Source: HK1 sp965202735
GTDB taxonomy: Bacteria > Pseudomonadota > Gammaproteobacteria > HK1
NCBI GenBank assembly: GCA_965202735.1
Contig: OZ241844.1
Span: 4,216,001 to 4,280,000, forward strand
Direction: 5' to 3'
Length of the DNA stretch: 64,000 bases
This document shows positions 42,342 to 51,394 of this stretch, in pieces. The position numbers and the translations under genes were made by a program. The notes below the pieces were generated by a model. That model was given only the letters and a program-made list of their open reading frames with translations. It made no database searches and was not told the DNA's origin. Each line of letters begins with the position of its first letter. Position 1 is the stretch's first letter.

Positions 42342-42794
42342 CTACTTGACGCGGGCATGGGGGATATTCGGACTGGCCGGATTGACGGAGAGCCTCTCGC
42401 GGGCCGGATCGACCACCAGGTCCATGTCTTCCATCGGCACCGCCCCCAGCAGCACTTCATCGCCGGGCACCAGCGCTCCGACGTAGCAGAATCTCCTTTC
42501 GAACCCGACCCTGATCGGACCGACACAGGGGACGGTCGAGCTTCGGCCGTCCGCGACCGGGACCTCCCTCGTCGACTCCGCTTCGAGCCCGAGCTGGATG
42601 GCGGCATGTTCGGGGATGCACAGCATGAGCGCACCGGTGTCGACCAGCGCCTGCACCGAAAGAGGCGTCAGGGAATCGGTCGTGGCCGTCCAGCGGCAGC
42701 GTGTCCTGGTATCGACCAGCGCCTGCACCGAAAGAGGCGTCAGGCTCCGCCGGCCGGGATTGCTCAGCTTGATGTTCGCGTACACGTATCCCAT
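42342..42794 (-). CDS. Clan AA (retropepsin-like) aspartic protease with an internal duplication
   Basis: 150 residues. The active-site region ALVDTGALMLCIPEHAAIQL is followed by VPVADGRSSTVPCVGPIRV and a C-terminal DEVLLGAVPMEDMDLVVDP, the pattern of small bacterial retropepsin-like proteins. A 72-bp in-frame duplication (repeat starts at 42641 and 42713) puts LTPLSVQALVDT twice. The first copy reads DTRT instead of DTGA and cannot be catalytic. Normal members lack these 24 residues. Confidence 0.75.
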   Translation of the reverse strand: MGYVYANIKLSNPGRRSLTPLSVQALVDTRTRCRWTATTDSLTPLSVQALVDTGALMLCIPEHAAIQLGLEAESTREVPVADGRSSTVPCVGPIRVGFERRFCYVGALVPGDEVLLGAVPMEDMDLVVDPARERLSVNPASPNIPHARVK

Positions 42795-42892
42795 CGCTCG
42801 CCTCGCCTGCCGGGACCGTGTCCCGCCGGTGCCATATTGGCACGATGCGTCTCGTGCGGACAGGCGTTGCGTTCGTCCGTTGCGTTCATCCG

Positions 42893-43022
42893 TCAGGGCT
42901 CTCCGGAAGTCGTGACGAGCGGTTCATCAGACGCTCGAATCGGGTCTTCGATGCCGGAAGACCGCCCGCCACCGTGCGAGATTCCGGTCTGGCCGCCGGT
43001 GGCCGCGACTTCTGAATGGTCC
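42893..43022. repeat. Family C repeat copy
   Basis: Starts CAGGGCTCTCCGGAAGTCGT, contains TTCGATGCCGGAAGACCGCC, ends CGCGACTTCTGAATGGTCC. It is followed to 43160 by a duplicated GGCATGGCCGCCTCCGCCGG block. No gene lies in 42795-43182. Confidence 0.85.
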
Positions 43023-43182
43023 TGGTTCGTCCGTGCCCGGGCCGGCGCTTCGGGCCGCCGGCGGGCATGGCCGCCTCCGCCGGGCTTCGGCGTGTGGGGT
43101 GCGGGGAGCAACGCTCAGGCTGACATCGCGCTGGCGGGGATGGCCGCCTCCGCCGGGCTTCGGCCCCCGTGCCGCGTCGGCG

Positions 43183-44703
43183 TCATTCCGTCTCGTACTC
43201 CCCCGCGAGCAGCCGGCGCCGCAGGATCTTCCCCACCGGCGACTTCGGGACCGCACGCACGAAGACATACGCCCGGGGGCGCTTGAAGTCGGCGAGCGCC
43301 GACGCCCTGCACAAGGCGTCGAGCGCGCTCGCGTCCACCTCGCCGCGGCGGGTCACGAAGGCGGTGATCCGCTGGCCGAGCCGCTCGTCGGGGAGCCCCG
43401 CCACCGCCACCTCGGCGACGCCCGGATGGAGCGAGAGCACGCGCTCGACCTCGACCGGCATCACGTTCTCGCCGCCGGAGATCATCATGTCGTCGACCCG
43501 GCCGGTGACGAAGAGGTCGCCGTCGGCGTCGAAGCAGCCGACGTCGCCGGTGAAGTACCAGCCTCCATGCAGCGCCCTCGCGTCCGCGTCGGGGCGCCGC
43601 CAGTAGCCGGAGAACGCCTCGTCGGACGCGAGCGAGGCGATGATCTCGCCCTCCTCGTTCGGCGGCATGACCGCTTCCGGGTCCCCGGCTCCGGTCCGCA
43701 CCACCCGGATGCGCTGGTTGATGCCCGCCTTCCCGGCCGACCCCGGCTTGGCGGGGGCGTCGGGACAGACGGTGAAGGTGTAGATCTCGGACGACCCGTA
43801 GTGGTTGACGAAGAGTTCGGGGCGGAACGCGGCGGCGAGCCGGCGCAGCAGGCCGTCGGTCATCGGCGCGCCCGCGAACCCGAGCCTGCGCACGCTCGAT
43901 ACGTCCGACGACTCGAACCCGGGATCGGCGAGCAGGTCGTGGTACAGCGTCGGCACGAGGTAGAGGCTGGTGATCCGGTGGCGCCCGATGAGGCCCAGGG
44001 CGGCGGACGTCTCGAACCGGGGCTGGCAGACGTACGCGCCCGAGACGAGCGCCATGGAGAGCAGCGAGCGCACGCCCATGGTGTGATGGAGCGGCATCAC
44101 TCCGAGGGTGCGCTCGCCGTAGCCGTAGCGGTTCTGGGCGACGTGGGCGACGGCGGCGGCGCGCTCGGCGGCGTGGGTTCGCGGGACCCCCTTCGGGCGC
44201 CCGGTGGTGCCGGAGGTGTAGAGCATGACGGAGATGTCGTCCGGGCCGGCCCCTGGCGCCGGGTCCGCCGGCGCTCCGCCCGCGAGCTCGTCGAATCCCG
44301 CGGTGCCGCCGTTCGCGCCGCCCACCGCGATGCGGGGGAGGGCGCCGGCATGTGGAGCGTTCGCCACCGCGTCCGCCGACACCGGCTCGAAGCACACCGC
44401 CCGCGCCCCGGCGTCGTCGAGCACGAAGTCCAGCTCCTCCGGCTTCGCGCGCCAGCTCACCGGCGTGATCGTCACTCCCGCGAGCTGGCAGGCCCAGTGC
44501 AGGGTCGCGGCCTCGAGCCGGTTGCGGAGGACGGTGACGAGATGGTCGCCGCGGCGAAGCCCGAGCCCATCGAGACCCGACACCGTGCGCAGCGTCCGAT
44601 CCAGCCAGGCGCCGTAGGTCAGCGCCACGTCGCCGTCGACGATCGCGGTGGCGGAGGGCTCGCGTTCGGTGGCGTAGAGGAGGGTGCGGCCGAGGTCGAG
44701 CAT
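43183..44703 (-). CDS. AMP-forming acyl-CoA synthetase/ligase
   Basis: 506 residues of ANL fold: P-loop MLYTSGTTGRPKGVPRTH, NHYGSSEIYTFTVCPD (A5), GWYFTGDVGCFDADGDLFVT (A7) and C-terminal KSPVGKILRRRL with the catalytic Lys. It activates a carboxylic acid as acyl-AMP and then acyl-CoA; the size and motifs fit benzoate/hydroxybenzoate-type ligases but the substrate is unproven. ATG at 44703; the longer frame runs into a family C repeat. Confidence 0.85.
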   Translation of the reverse strand: MLDLGRTLLYATEREPSATAIVDGDVALTYGAWLDRTLRTVSGLDGLGLRRGDHLVTVLRNRLEAATLHWACQLAGVTITPVSWRAKPEELDFVLDDAGARAVCFEPVSADAVANAPHAGALPRIAVGGANGGTAGFDELAGGAPADPAPGAGPDDISVMLYTSGTTGRPKGVPRTHAAERAAAVAHVAQNRYGYGERTLGVMPLHHTMGVRSLLSMALVSGAYVCQPRFETSAALGLIGRHRITSLYLVPTLYHDLLADPGFESSDVSSVRRLGFAGAPMTDGLLRRLAAAFRPELFVNHYGSSEIYTFTVCPDAPAKPGSAGKAGINQRIRVVRTGAGDPEAVMPPNEEGEIIASLASDEAFSGYWRRPDADARALHGGWYFTGDVGCFDADGDLFVTGRVDDMMISGGENVMPVEVERVLSLHPGVAEVAVAGLPDERLGQRITAFVTRRGEVDASALDALCRASALADFKRPRAYVFVRAVPKSPVGKILRRRLLAGEYETE

Positions 44704-44726
44704 GGCGGCGCCTCGGGCGGGGCGGT

Positions 44727-44835
44727 CCGGAAGCCGTGACGAGCGGTTCATCGGACGCTCGAAAGACCCTCGAACCGGGCGGCGGCTTTCGATGCCGAAA
44801 GAGCGCCGGCCACCGTGGAGGCGGCCGGCCCGCGG
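44727..44835. repeat. Family C repeat, diverged copy
   Basis: CCGGAAGCCGTGACGAGCGG, then TTCGATGCCGAAAGAGCGCC. It lies just upstream of the acyl-CoA ligase and downstream of the 2Fe-2S subunit gene. Confidence 0.7.
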
Positions 44836-44883
44836 CCGGCGGCGCGGAGGGGAGGTCGGCGGAGGTCGGGCACCGCGGTCGTC

Positions 44884-45387
44884 TCAGCCGCCCGGCGGGG
44901 TCGCGGAGCGCCGCGCCACGTCCAGCACCGCGTCCACGATGGGGGCGTAGCCCGTGCACCGGCACAGGTGCCCCCCGAGCACCTCGCGGACGCGGGCCTC
45001 GTCCGGTGCGGGCTCGCGCTCCAGCAGGTCGGTGAACGACATCAGGATGCCGGGCGTGCAGTAGCCGCACTGGAGCGCGTGATGGCGGCGGAACGCCGCC
45101 TGAAGCTCGTTGAGCGACTCGCCGTCGGCCAGCCCCTCCACGGTCTCGACCACGGAGCCGTCGGCCTGGACGGCGAGCATCAGGCACGCGCGGGCGAGCT
45201 CGCCGTCGACCCGTACCGTGCACGCCCCGCAGATTCCGTGCTCGCAGCCGACGTGGACGCCGGTGGCGCCGAGCTCGTGCCGGAGAAAGTCCGAGAGCAG
45301 AAGCCGCGGCTCGGCGTATCCCCCGGTCTGCCGGCCGTTGAGGGTCACCTCGACCCGATGTCGGGAGCTCGCGCTCAGTACGGGCAT
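44884..45387 (-). CDS. 2Fe-2S subunit of a xanthine-dehydrogenase/CO-dehydrogenase-type enzyme
   Basis: 167 residues with both iron-sulfur sites: plant-type CEHGICGACTVRVDG plus the downstream Cys, and CGYCTPG with CRCTGY in the C-terminal helical domain. It transfers electrons in molybdenum hydroxylases. It follows the FAD subunit gene with a 246-bp gap that contains no gene. The large molybdopterin subunit is absent from the window. ATG at 45387 (MPVLSASSRHRVEV). Confidence 0.85.
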   Translation of the reverse strand: MPVLSASSRHRVEVTLNGRQTGGYAEPRLLLSDFLRHELGATGVHVGCEHGICGACTVRVDGELARACLMLAVQADGSVVETVEGLADGESLNELQAAFRRHHALQCGYCTPGILMSFTDLLEREPAPDEARVREVLGGHLCRCTGYAPIVDAVLDVARRSATPPGG

Positions 45388-45633
45388 CGGAGTGGGGGCG
45401 CTACCGGCCGATGCCGCGAGGCGCTCGCGGGAACGCGTCCGGCATGGAAACGGAGCCGCGCCCCGGCGTTCCGGTGCGGGGCGTGCGCACTCGGGCCCGC
45501 CCTCCGGGGGCCGTCTCGCCACGGGCCGTTGCCGTGGGGTGCCCGCGGAATCCCGTTCGGTGGCCCGTCCGTTGGCCCGTCCATTGGCTGGAGCCGGTCA
45601 CTGCTGTCGCGTCTCCGCGCCGGTGGTGTTCGT

Positions 45634-46734
45634 TCAGCCGCGGCATCGCATCGCCGCCTCCACCGTTCGCCGTCCGAGGATGCGCACGAGGTCGCGGCGA
45701 TAGCGTGCGCTTGCGTGGTGATCGTCGTCGAACGGCAGCGACCACGCCAGGGCGTTCAGCGCGTCGGCGAGCGCGTCGCCCGCGAGTGGCGGAAGCTCCA
45801 CGACGTGCGGCCGGTCGGAGCAGCCGCCGACTCCCACGAGAAGCCGCGTGGCGCTCGCCAGCGCCGCGACGGCCACGATGGCGAAATCGCCGTGCCGGAT
45901 GCCGAGCTCGTCGAACGCGCACCCCTCGCCGGGCGGGTGGAGCGGAAAGCGCACCGCCACGATCATCTCGTCGGGCTCGCACGCGGTGGTGAGCACGTCC
46001 CGCTGGAAGTCCGCGGCGGCCATCGCGCGGGTTCCGCGGGTGGAGCGGAGCACCACTTCGCCGCCGAGCGTCGCGAGACACAGCGGAAGCTCGGAGCTCG
46101 GGTCCGCGTGCGCGATGGAGCCGCATACGGTGCCGCGGGCGCGGGTCTGGTAGTGGCCCACGAAGGGCAGGGCGCGGGCGACGAGCGGAAGGTGCGTTTC
46201 CAGCGTGTCGAACCTCCCCGCCCGGTCCGCCCGGTCCGCCCGGTCCGCCTGGCCCGCCCGGTCCGCCCGGTCCGCCTGGTCCGCCTGGTCCGCCCGGTCC
46301 GCCTGGTCCGCCCGGTCCGCCTGGCCCGCCCGGTCCGCCCGGTCCGCCTGGTCCGCCTGGTCCGCCCGGTCCGCCTGGTCCGCCCGGTCCGCCCGGTCCG
46401 CCCGGTCCGCCCGGTTCGCCTGGTCCGCCTGGTCCACCCCCGGAGGAGCGGTCCACTCGCCGCGGCGCGTTTCCAGCGCGTCGAACCTCTCCACCCGGGC
46501 CTGCGTCACCGCGGCGCCGATCTCGACCGCGTCCCCGGTACGGGTGATCGCCGCCAGCTCCGGCACCCGGGAGATGTCGACGACCACTCCCGGCGCCACC
46601 AGCCGCATGTTGAGCATCGCCACCAGGCTCTGGCCGCCGGCGAGCACGCGGGCATCGTCGCCGTGCTCGGCGAGCGCTTCGATCGCTTCCTCCACCGAGT
46701 CGGCGCGGATGTAGTCGAAGCGGGGCGGCTTCAT
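45634..46734 (-). CDS. FAD-binding medium subunit of a molybdenum hydroxylase, with a minisatellite insert
   Basis: 366 residues. FAD-binding motifs VLAGGQSLVAMLNMRLV (near residue 31) and RGTVCGSIAHADPSSELPLC are in place, as is the C-terminal CO_deh_flav_C part. Between GAAVTQARVERF and HLPLVARALPFVGHYQTR there are about 73 extra residues (about 100-172) of A-D-R/A-D-Q repeats from a 9-bp minisatellite. Family members go straight from one to the other. Its ATG (46734) overlaps the purD TGA. Confidence 0.8.
   Translation of the reverse strand: MKPPRFDYIRADSVEEAIEALAEHGDDARVLAGGQSLVAMLNMRLVAPGVVVDISRVPELAAITRTGDAVEIGAAVTQARVERFDALETRRGEWTAPPGVDQADQANRADRADRADRADQADRADQADQADRADRAGQADRADQADRADQADQADRADRAGQADRADRADRAGRFDTLETHLPLVARALPFVGHYQTRARGTVCGSIAHADPSSELPLCLATLGGEVVLRSTRGTRAMAAADFQRDVLTTACEPDEMIVAVRFPLHPPGEGCAFDELGIRHGDFAIVAVAALASATRLLVGVGGCSDRPHVVELPPLAGDALADALNALAWSLPFDDDHHASARYRRDLVRILGRRTVEAAMRCRG
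46219..46437. repeat. 9-bp minisatellite (CCGCCCGGT) in a coding sequence
   Basis: About 24 copies, mixing CCGCCCGGT, CCGCCTGGT and CCGCCTGGC. It is bracketed by a 21-bp direct repeat, GTTTCCAGCGYGTCGAACCTC (46196-46216 and 46469-46489). All variants keep the frame. Confidence 0.9.
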
Positions 46735-48113
46735 GCATCGTGCTCCGGGACTTCCGAACGCGCTCCACCGGGGTGCGGGCGCCGGGCGCGTTCGCGGGCC
46801 ACGGCGCGATGCCCGATGTCGCGCCGGTGCCAGGCGCCGTCCCAGGCGACGGTCCCGACCCGCTCCAGGGCGCGGCGCCGCGCCTGGCTCACATCGTCCC
46901 CGAGTCCGCACACGCACAGCACCCGGCCACCGGAGGTCACGACGCGGCCGCCGTCGATGGCGGTGCCGGCGTGAAAGACTCTGGTGTGCGGCGAGCAGGC
47001 TTCGAGTCCGGTGATCGCGTGTCCCCTGTCGTGGTCCCCGGGATAGCCCGCCGCCGCCATCACCACCCCGAGCGCCGCGCGGTCGTCCCACTCGGGCTTG
47101 ATGCGCGCGAGCCTGCCGTCGACCGCGGCCTCGACGAGGTCGAGGAGGTCGGAGCGCAGGCGGAGCAGGATCGGCTGCGTCTCGGGGTCGCCGAGCCGGC
47201 AGTTGAACTCGATGACCCGCGGGGCGCCGCCGGCGTCGATCATGAGGCCGGCGTACAGGAATCCGGTATAGGGGGTCCCCGCGGCTTCCAGCCCGTCCAC
47301 GGTCGGTCGGACGATCTCGCGCATGATGCGCTCGTGCGCCGCTCCGTCCACCACCGGCGCCGGGGAGTACGCGCCCATCCCGCCGGTGTTCGGCCCGGTG
47401 TCTCCCTCGCCCGCCGCCTTGTGGTCCTGCGACGACGCGAGCGGCACCGCCTCCCCGCCGCCCACCACGCAGATGAAGCTCGCCTCCTCGCCGGCGAGGA
47501 GCTCCTCGATCACGATCCTGCGCCCGGCCTCGCCGAACCCCCGGCCAGAGAGCATTGCGTCCACGGCGGTGAGCGCCTCGGCTTCCGACCGCGCCACGAC
47601 CACGCCCTTGCCCGCCGCGAGGCCGTCCGCCTTGATGACGATCGGAGCCCCGTGTGCCCGGACCCAGGCGGCGGCCTCGGCCGGGTCGGTGAACTCGGCG
47701 TGGCGGGCGGTGGGGATGCCGTGGCTCGCGAGGAACGCCTTGGCGAACGCCTTGGAGCCTTCCAGCCTCGCCGCCGCGGCGCTCGGGCCGAAGATGCGAA
47801 GCCCCTCGGATTCGAACCGGTCGGAGATTCCGGCCACGAGCGGCGCTTCCGGCCCCACGACGGTGAGGTCGACGGAGCGGTCGCGGGCGAGCGCGACCAG
47901 TCCCTCGATGTCCTCGGCCCTCACCGCGACGTTCTCGACCCGGGGCTCGCGCGCGGTGCCCGCGTTCCCGGGCGCCACCAGCACCCGCGCCACCCGCGCG
48001 CTCCCGGCGAGCTTCCAGGCCAGCGCGTGCTCGCGTCCGCCGCCGCCCACCACGAGCACGGTGAGCGGGCGGCTCGAGGCCGGCGGGAGGCCGGAATCGG
48101 GCGCGGGACTCAC
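46731..48113 (-). CDS. purD: Phosphoribosylamine-glycine ligase
   Basis: 460 residues, ATP-grasp GAR synthetase of purine synthesis: VLVVGGGGREHALAWKL, PGNAGTAREPRVENVAV, KADGLAAGKGVVVARS, GEGDTGPNTGGMGAYSPAP and FNCRLGDPETQPILLRL. GTG start at 48113 gives a normal length plus a short leader. The C-terminus carries an extra basic tail (RARRPHPGGARSEVPEHDA) extending to an ATGA overlap with the FAD subunit gene, an unusual pairing. Downstream of purH on the same strand. Confidence 0.9.
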   Translation of the reverse strand: MSPAPDSGLPPASSRPLTVLVVGGGGREHALAWKLAGSARVARVLVAPGNAGTAREPRVENVAVRAEDIEGLVALARDRSVDLTVVGPEAPLVAGISDRFESEGLRIFGPSAAAARLEGSKAFAKAFLASHGIPTARHAEFTDPAEAAAWVRAHGAPIVIKADGLAAGKGVVVARSEAEALTAVDAMLSGRGFGEAGRRIVIEELLAGEEASFICVVGGGEAVPLASSQDHKAAGEGDTGPNTGGMGAYSPAPVVDGAAHERIMREIVRPTVDGLEAAGTPYTGFLYAGLMIDAGGAPRVIEFNCRLGDPETQPILLRLRSDLLDLVEAAVDGRLARIKPEWDDRAALGVVMAAAGYPGDHDRGHAITGLEACSPHTRVFHAGTAIDGGRVVTSGGRVLCVCGLGDDVSQARRRALERVGTVAWDGAWHRRDIGHRAVARERARRPHPGGARSEVPEHDA

Positions 48114-48227
48114 GTCGCTCGACCCCGCGGCTCAGCGCCGTCCGGGCACCGCATGGCCGTGAAGCAGCCCGGCCCGGTCCATCGCCACCTTCATCCGCTC
48201 ACTCCCGCAAGGGTGCCGACTTGAATC

Positions 48228-48310
48228 GCCTTGCCACGTATCGAGCGCGCCATCCTGCAGGAGCGGAGCCCCTCCGGGGACAGTTGGCACTCTTGCTTCG
48301 CTCACTGTCC
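48228..48310 (+). repeat. Family B repeat between purH and purD
   Basis: CGCCTTGCCACGTATCGAGC at the start, GAGCCCCTCCGGGGACAG inside, CTTGCTTCGCTCACTGTCC at the end. The rest of 48114-48422 holds no gene. Confidence 0.8.
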
Positions 48311-48422
48311 CGAGCGCCAACCGGTTTGCTCGCGGCATGTTTCGGGACGTTCCGATGGCCGGGACAGCGCTCGACGAGCCGCTCCGTCCGCCGACTCCGG
48401 CGGCCTCTTCCCCTCATCCCCG

Positions 48423-49988
48423 TCAGTGCCGGAAGTGCCGCATGCGGGTGAACACCATCGCCATGCCGTGCTCGTCGGCGGCCGCGATCACCTCGTCGTC
48501 GCGCACCGAGCCGCCCGGCTCGATGACCGCGGCGACCCCGGCCTCGGCCGCGGCGTCGATGCCGTCGCGGAACGGGAAGAACGCATCGGAGGCGAGCACC
48601 GAGCCGCGGACCTCGAGGCCCTCGTCCCGCGCCTTGAGGCCCGCGATCCTCGCCGACCAGACCCGGCTCATCTGGCCCGCTCCGATCCCGACCGTCATGC
48701 CGTCCCGGCAGTAGACGATGGCGTTCGACTTCACGAACCTGACGACCTTCCACGCGAACAGGAGATCCCGCATCTCCGCTTCGGTGGGCGCGCGCCGGGT
48801 CACGACCTCCAGCCCGCCGGCGGCCACCGTGCCGGTGTCGCGGTCCTGGACCAGCAGCCCGCCCGTGACCCGCTTCAGATCGAGCCCGGCGCCCGGCGCG
48901 GCGGGAAGCTCGCCGCACTCCAGCACCCGCACGTTCTCCTTGCGCGAGAGCGGCGCGAGCGCCGCGGCCTCGATGCGGGGGGCGACGACGACCTCGACGA
49001 ACTGCCGCTCGACGATGGCCGCGGCGGTCTCCGCGTCGAGGGTGCGGTTGAACGCGATGACGCCCCCGAACGCGGAGGCCGGATCGGTCCTGAACGCGCG
49101 ATGGTAGGCGTCGCGGATGCGGTCCCCGGTCGCGACGCCGCACGGATTCGCGTGCTTGACGATCACGCAGGCCGGCTCGTCGAAGCTCTTCACGCATTCG
49201 AGGGCGGCGTCGGTGTCGGCCACGTTGTTGAACGAGAGCGCCTTGCCCTGGAGCTGCCGGGCCGTCGCCGCACTTGCCTCCGCGCACCCGGGCTCGACGT
49301 AGAACGCGGCGCGCTGGTGCGGGTTCTCGCCGTAGCGCATCTCCCGCGACTTCACGAGCTGAAGGTTGAGGGTGCGGGGAAATGCGGCCGGGCGCGCGCC
49401 GGTACCGTCCCGCGCACCGAGATAGCCGGCGATCGCGCCGTCGTAGCGCGCGGTGTGCTCGAACGCCCTGGCCGCGAGCCGGAACCGCGTGGCCGCCGTG
49501 ACCGACCCGTCCGCGCGCAGCTCCTCCAGCACCGTGTCGTAGTCGCCCGCATCGACGACCACGGTGACCCACGCATGGTTCTTCGCCGCCGCGCGCAGCA
49601 TCGCCGGTCCGCCGATGTCGATGTTCTCGATCGCGGTGGCGAGGTCGCAGCCGGGGTTCGCCACCGTCCGCTCGAACGGATAGAGATTGACGACGAGCAG
49701 GTCGATGCCCGCGATGCCGTGCTCGCGCATCGCCTGCGCATCGGTATCGCGCCGCGCGAGGAGTCCGCCGTGGATCTTCGGGTGCAGCGTCTTGACGCGG
49801 CCGTCCATCATCTCCGGGAACCCGGTGTGGGAGGAGACCTCGACCACCGGGACTCCGGCGTCCGCGAGGCGCCTCGCGGTGCCGCCGGTCGAGAGGATCT
49901 CGATGCCCAGCCCATGCAGGGCGCGGGCGAACTCGACGATTCCGGTCTTGTCCGAGACGCTGACAAGGGCGCGCGCGACCGTACTCAT
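48423..49988 (-). CDS. purH: Bifunctional AICAR transformylase/IMP cyclohydrolase
   Basis: 521 residues. N-terminal IMP cyclohydrolase: ALVSVSDKTGIVEFARAL, ILSTGGTARRLADAGVPV, DGRVKTLHPKIHGGLLARRD. C-terminal transformylase: SREMRYGENPHQRAAFY, VKHANPCGVATGDRI, SDAFFPFRDGIDAAAEAGV, IEPGGSVRDDEVI. It catalyses the last two steps to IMP. ATG at 49988 (MSTVARALV). A half copy of family A (49992-50016) lies right before it. Confidence 0.95.
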   Translation of the reverse strand: MSTVARALVSVSDKTGIVEFARALHGLGIEILSTGGTARRLADAGVPVVEVSSHTGFPEMMDGRVKTLHPKIHGGLLARRDTDAQAMREHGIAGIDLLVVNLYPFERTVANPGCDLATAIENIDIGGPAMLRAAAKNHAWVTVVVDAGDYDTVLEELRADGSVTAATRFRLAARAFEHTARYDGAIAGYLGARDGTGARPAAFPRTLNLQLVKSREMRYGENPHQRAAFYVEPGCAEASAATARQLQGKALSFNNVADTDAALECVKSFDEPACVIVKHANPCGVATGDRIRDAYHRAFRTDPASAFGGVIAFNRTLDAETAAAIVERQFVEVVVAPRIEAAALAPLSRKENVRVLECGELPAAPGAGLDLKRVTGGLLVQDRDTGTVAAGGLEVVTRRAPTEAEMRDLLFAWKVVRFVKSNAIVYCRDGMTVGIGAGQMSRVWSARIAGLKARDEGLEVRGSVLASDAFFPFRDGIDAAAEAGVAAVIEPGGSVRDDEVIAAADEHGMAMVFTRMRHFRH

Positions 49989-50037
49989 GTGCAGCAATAC
50001 CCGCCGGGCGGGAACATGTCTCGTCGGTGCCCTTGCG

Positions 50038-50295
50038 TCAGACGAGATCGTAGCGCCTGAGCTTCTTGCGCAGCGTCGCCCGGTTGATCCCGAGCATGGC
50101 CGCGGCCCGGCTCCGGTTCCCCTTCGCGTGCGCGAGCACCGTTTCGAGGAGCGGAGCTTCGACCTCGGCCATGACGAGATCGAACAGCTCCGATGCGTCG
50201 TGTCCGTCGAGGTGGCGGAAGTAGCTCTCCACCGACTCCTTCACGCACTCGCGCAGGAGCTCCGATCTGCGGTTGTCCGGAGCTTTCAGGCGCAT
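50038..50295 (-). CDS. fis: Fis-family nucleoid/regulatory protein
   Basis: 85 residues: the N-terminal arm region, then VKESVESYFRHLDGHDASEL and LFDLVMAEVEAPLLETVL, and the C-terminal Fis HTH GNRSRAAAMLGINRATLRKK. Fis shapes the nucleoid and stimulates rRNA promoters. Start at 50295 chosen by length; the longer frame runs into a 12-bp repeat. It follows dusB, the classic gammaproteobacterial dusB-fis pair. Confidence 0.9.
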   Translation of the reverse strand: MRLKAPDNRRSELLRECVKESVESYFRHLDGHDASELFDLVMAEVEAPLLETVLAHAKGNRSRAAAMLGINRATLRKKLRRYDLV

Positions 50296-50353
50296 TGCAC
50301 CGGCGCGGCACTCCCTCGGCGGAGGGCTCCCGAGTCCGCTCGGTCCGGTGCGC

Positions 50354-51394
50354 TCACGTCGCGAGTCCCATGGGTGATCCATGGGGTGATCCATGGCGTG
50401 ATTCATGGGGTGATTCACGGGGTGGTGCATCGAGCAGGCGATGAAAGAAGTCCCGGGTCAGTGCGATCTGCCGCCGGGGGCACTCGACGCGGTTGACGCT
50501 GCGCCAGAACGGCTCGCCGTGCGGGTACGCCTTGCAGTGCCAGGACAGGTGCTTGCGGGCGACGCGAACCCCGACCGGTGCGCCGTAGAACCGATGCAGC
50601 GCGCGAAGGTGTTCGAGGAGCACTTCGGCGCGTTCCTTCATGCTTGGAGGCGGCATGTTCACACCCGACCGGAGATACTCCGAGATTGCACCGGGCAGCC
50701 ATGGGTTGCCCTGGGCGGCACGCCCGATCATCACCGCGTCGGCGCCGGTGTGGGCGAGGACGCGCCGGGCCCGCTCCGGGCTCGTGATGTCGCCGTTGGC
50801 GATGACCGGAATGGAGACCGCCCGCTTCACGGCCCGTATCGAATCGTACTCCACCGCGCCCCTGAATGCGCACCTGCGCGTGCGTCCGTGCACCGCGATG
50901 GCGGCCACCCCGGCGGATTGTGCGATCCGCGCGATTCGAACCGCGTTGCGCCGGTCGGGGGACGGGCCGGTCCGGATCTTCAGGGTCACCGGCACTTCGA
51001 CCGCGGCGACGACGCGCTCGAGGATGCGTCCGACCAGCGCCTCGTCGGACAGCAGCGCGGAGCCCGCCGCGGTATTGCACACCTTCCTGGCCGGGCATCC
51101 CATGTTGATGTCGATGATGTCGGCGCCGTGCGCGACGTTGAACCGCGCCGCATCGGCGAGGTATGCGGGGTCCGCGCCGACGATCTGCACCGAGCGCGGC
51201 GCGGGCTCTCCGGCGTGGTCGATGCGTCGCAGCGTCTTCGCGGTGGACCGCAGCCGCGGGTCGCTCGTGACCATTTCCGATACGGTCAGGCCCGCGCCGA
51301 GCCGGCGGCACAGCCGCCGGAAGGGACGGTCGGTCACACCCGCCATGGGCGCGAGCACGACCTGATTCGGCAATCTGAACGGACCAGTTTCCAT
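50354..51394 (-). CDS. dusB: tRNA-dihydrouridine synthase B
   Basis: 346 residues, FMN TIM-barrel Dus enzyme: NQVVLAPMAGVTDRPFRRLC, DINMGCPARKVCNTAAGSAL with the catalytic Cys, VPVTLKIRTG, AIAVHGRTRRCAFRG, VIANGDITSPERA and MIGRAAQGNPWLPG. It reduces uridine to dihydrouridine in tRNA. The C-terminus is extended by HGSPHGSPMG-type residues from a 12-bp repeat (GGGGTGATCCAT, about 50360-50425). ATG at 51394. Confidence 0.9.
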   Translation of the reverse strand: METGPFRLPNQVVLAPMAGVTDRPFRRLCRRLGAGLTVSEMVTSDPRLRSTAKTLRRIDHAGEPAPRSVQIVGADPAYLADAARFNVAHGADIIDINMGCPARKVCNTAAGSALLSDEALVGRILERVVAAVEVPVTLKIRTGPSPDRRNAVRIARIAQSAGVAAIAVHGRTRRCAFRGAVEYDSIRAVKRAVSIPVIANGDITSPERARRVLAHTGADAVMIGRAAQGNPWLPGAISEYLRSGVNMPPPSMKERAEVLLEHLRALHRFYGAPVGVRVARKHLSWHCKAYPHGEPFWRSVNRVECPRRQIALTRDFFHRLLDAPPRESPHESRHGSPHGSPMGLAT

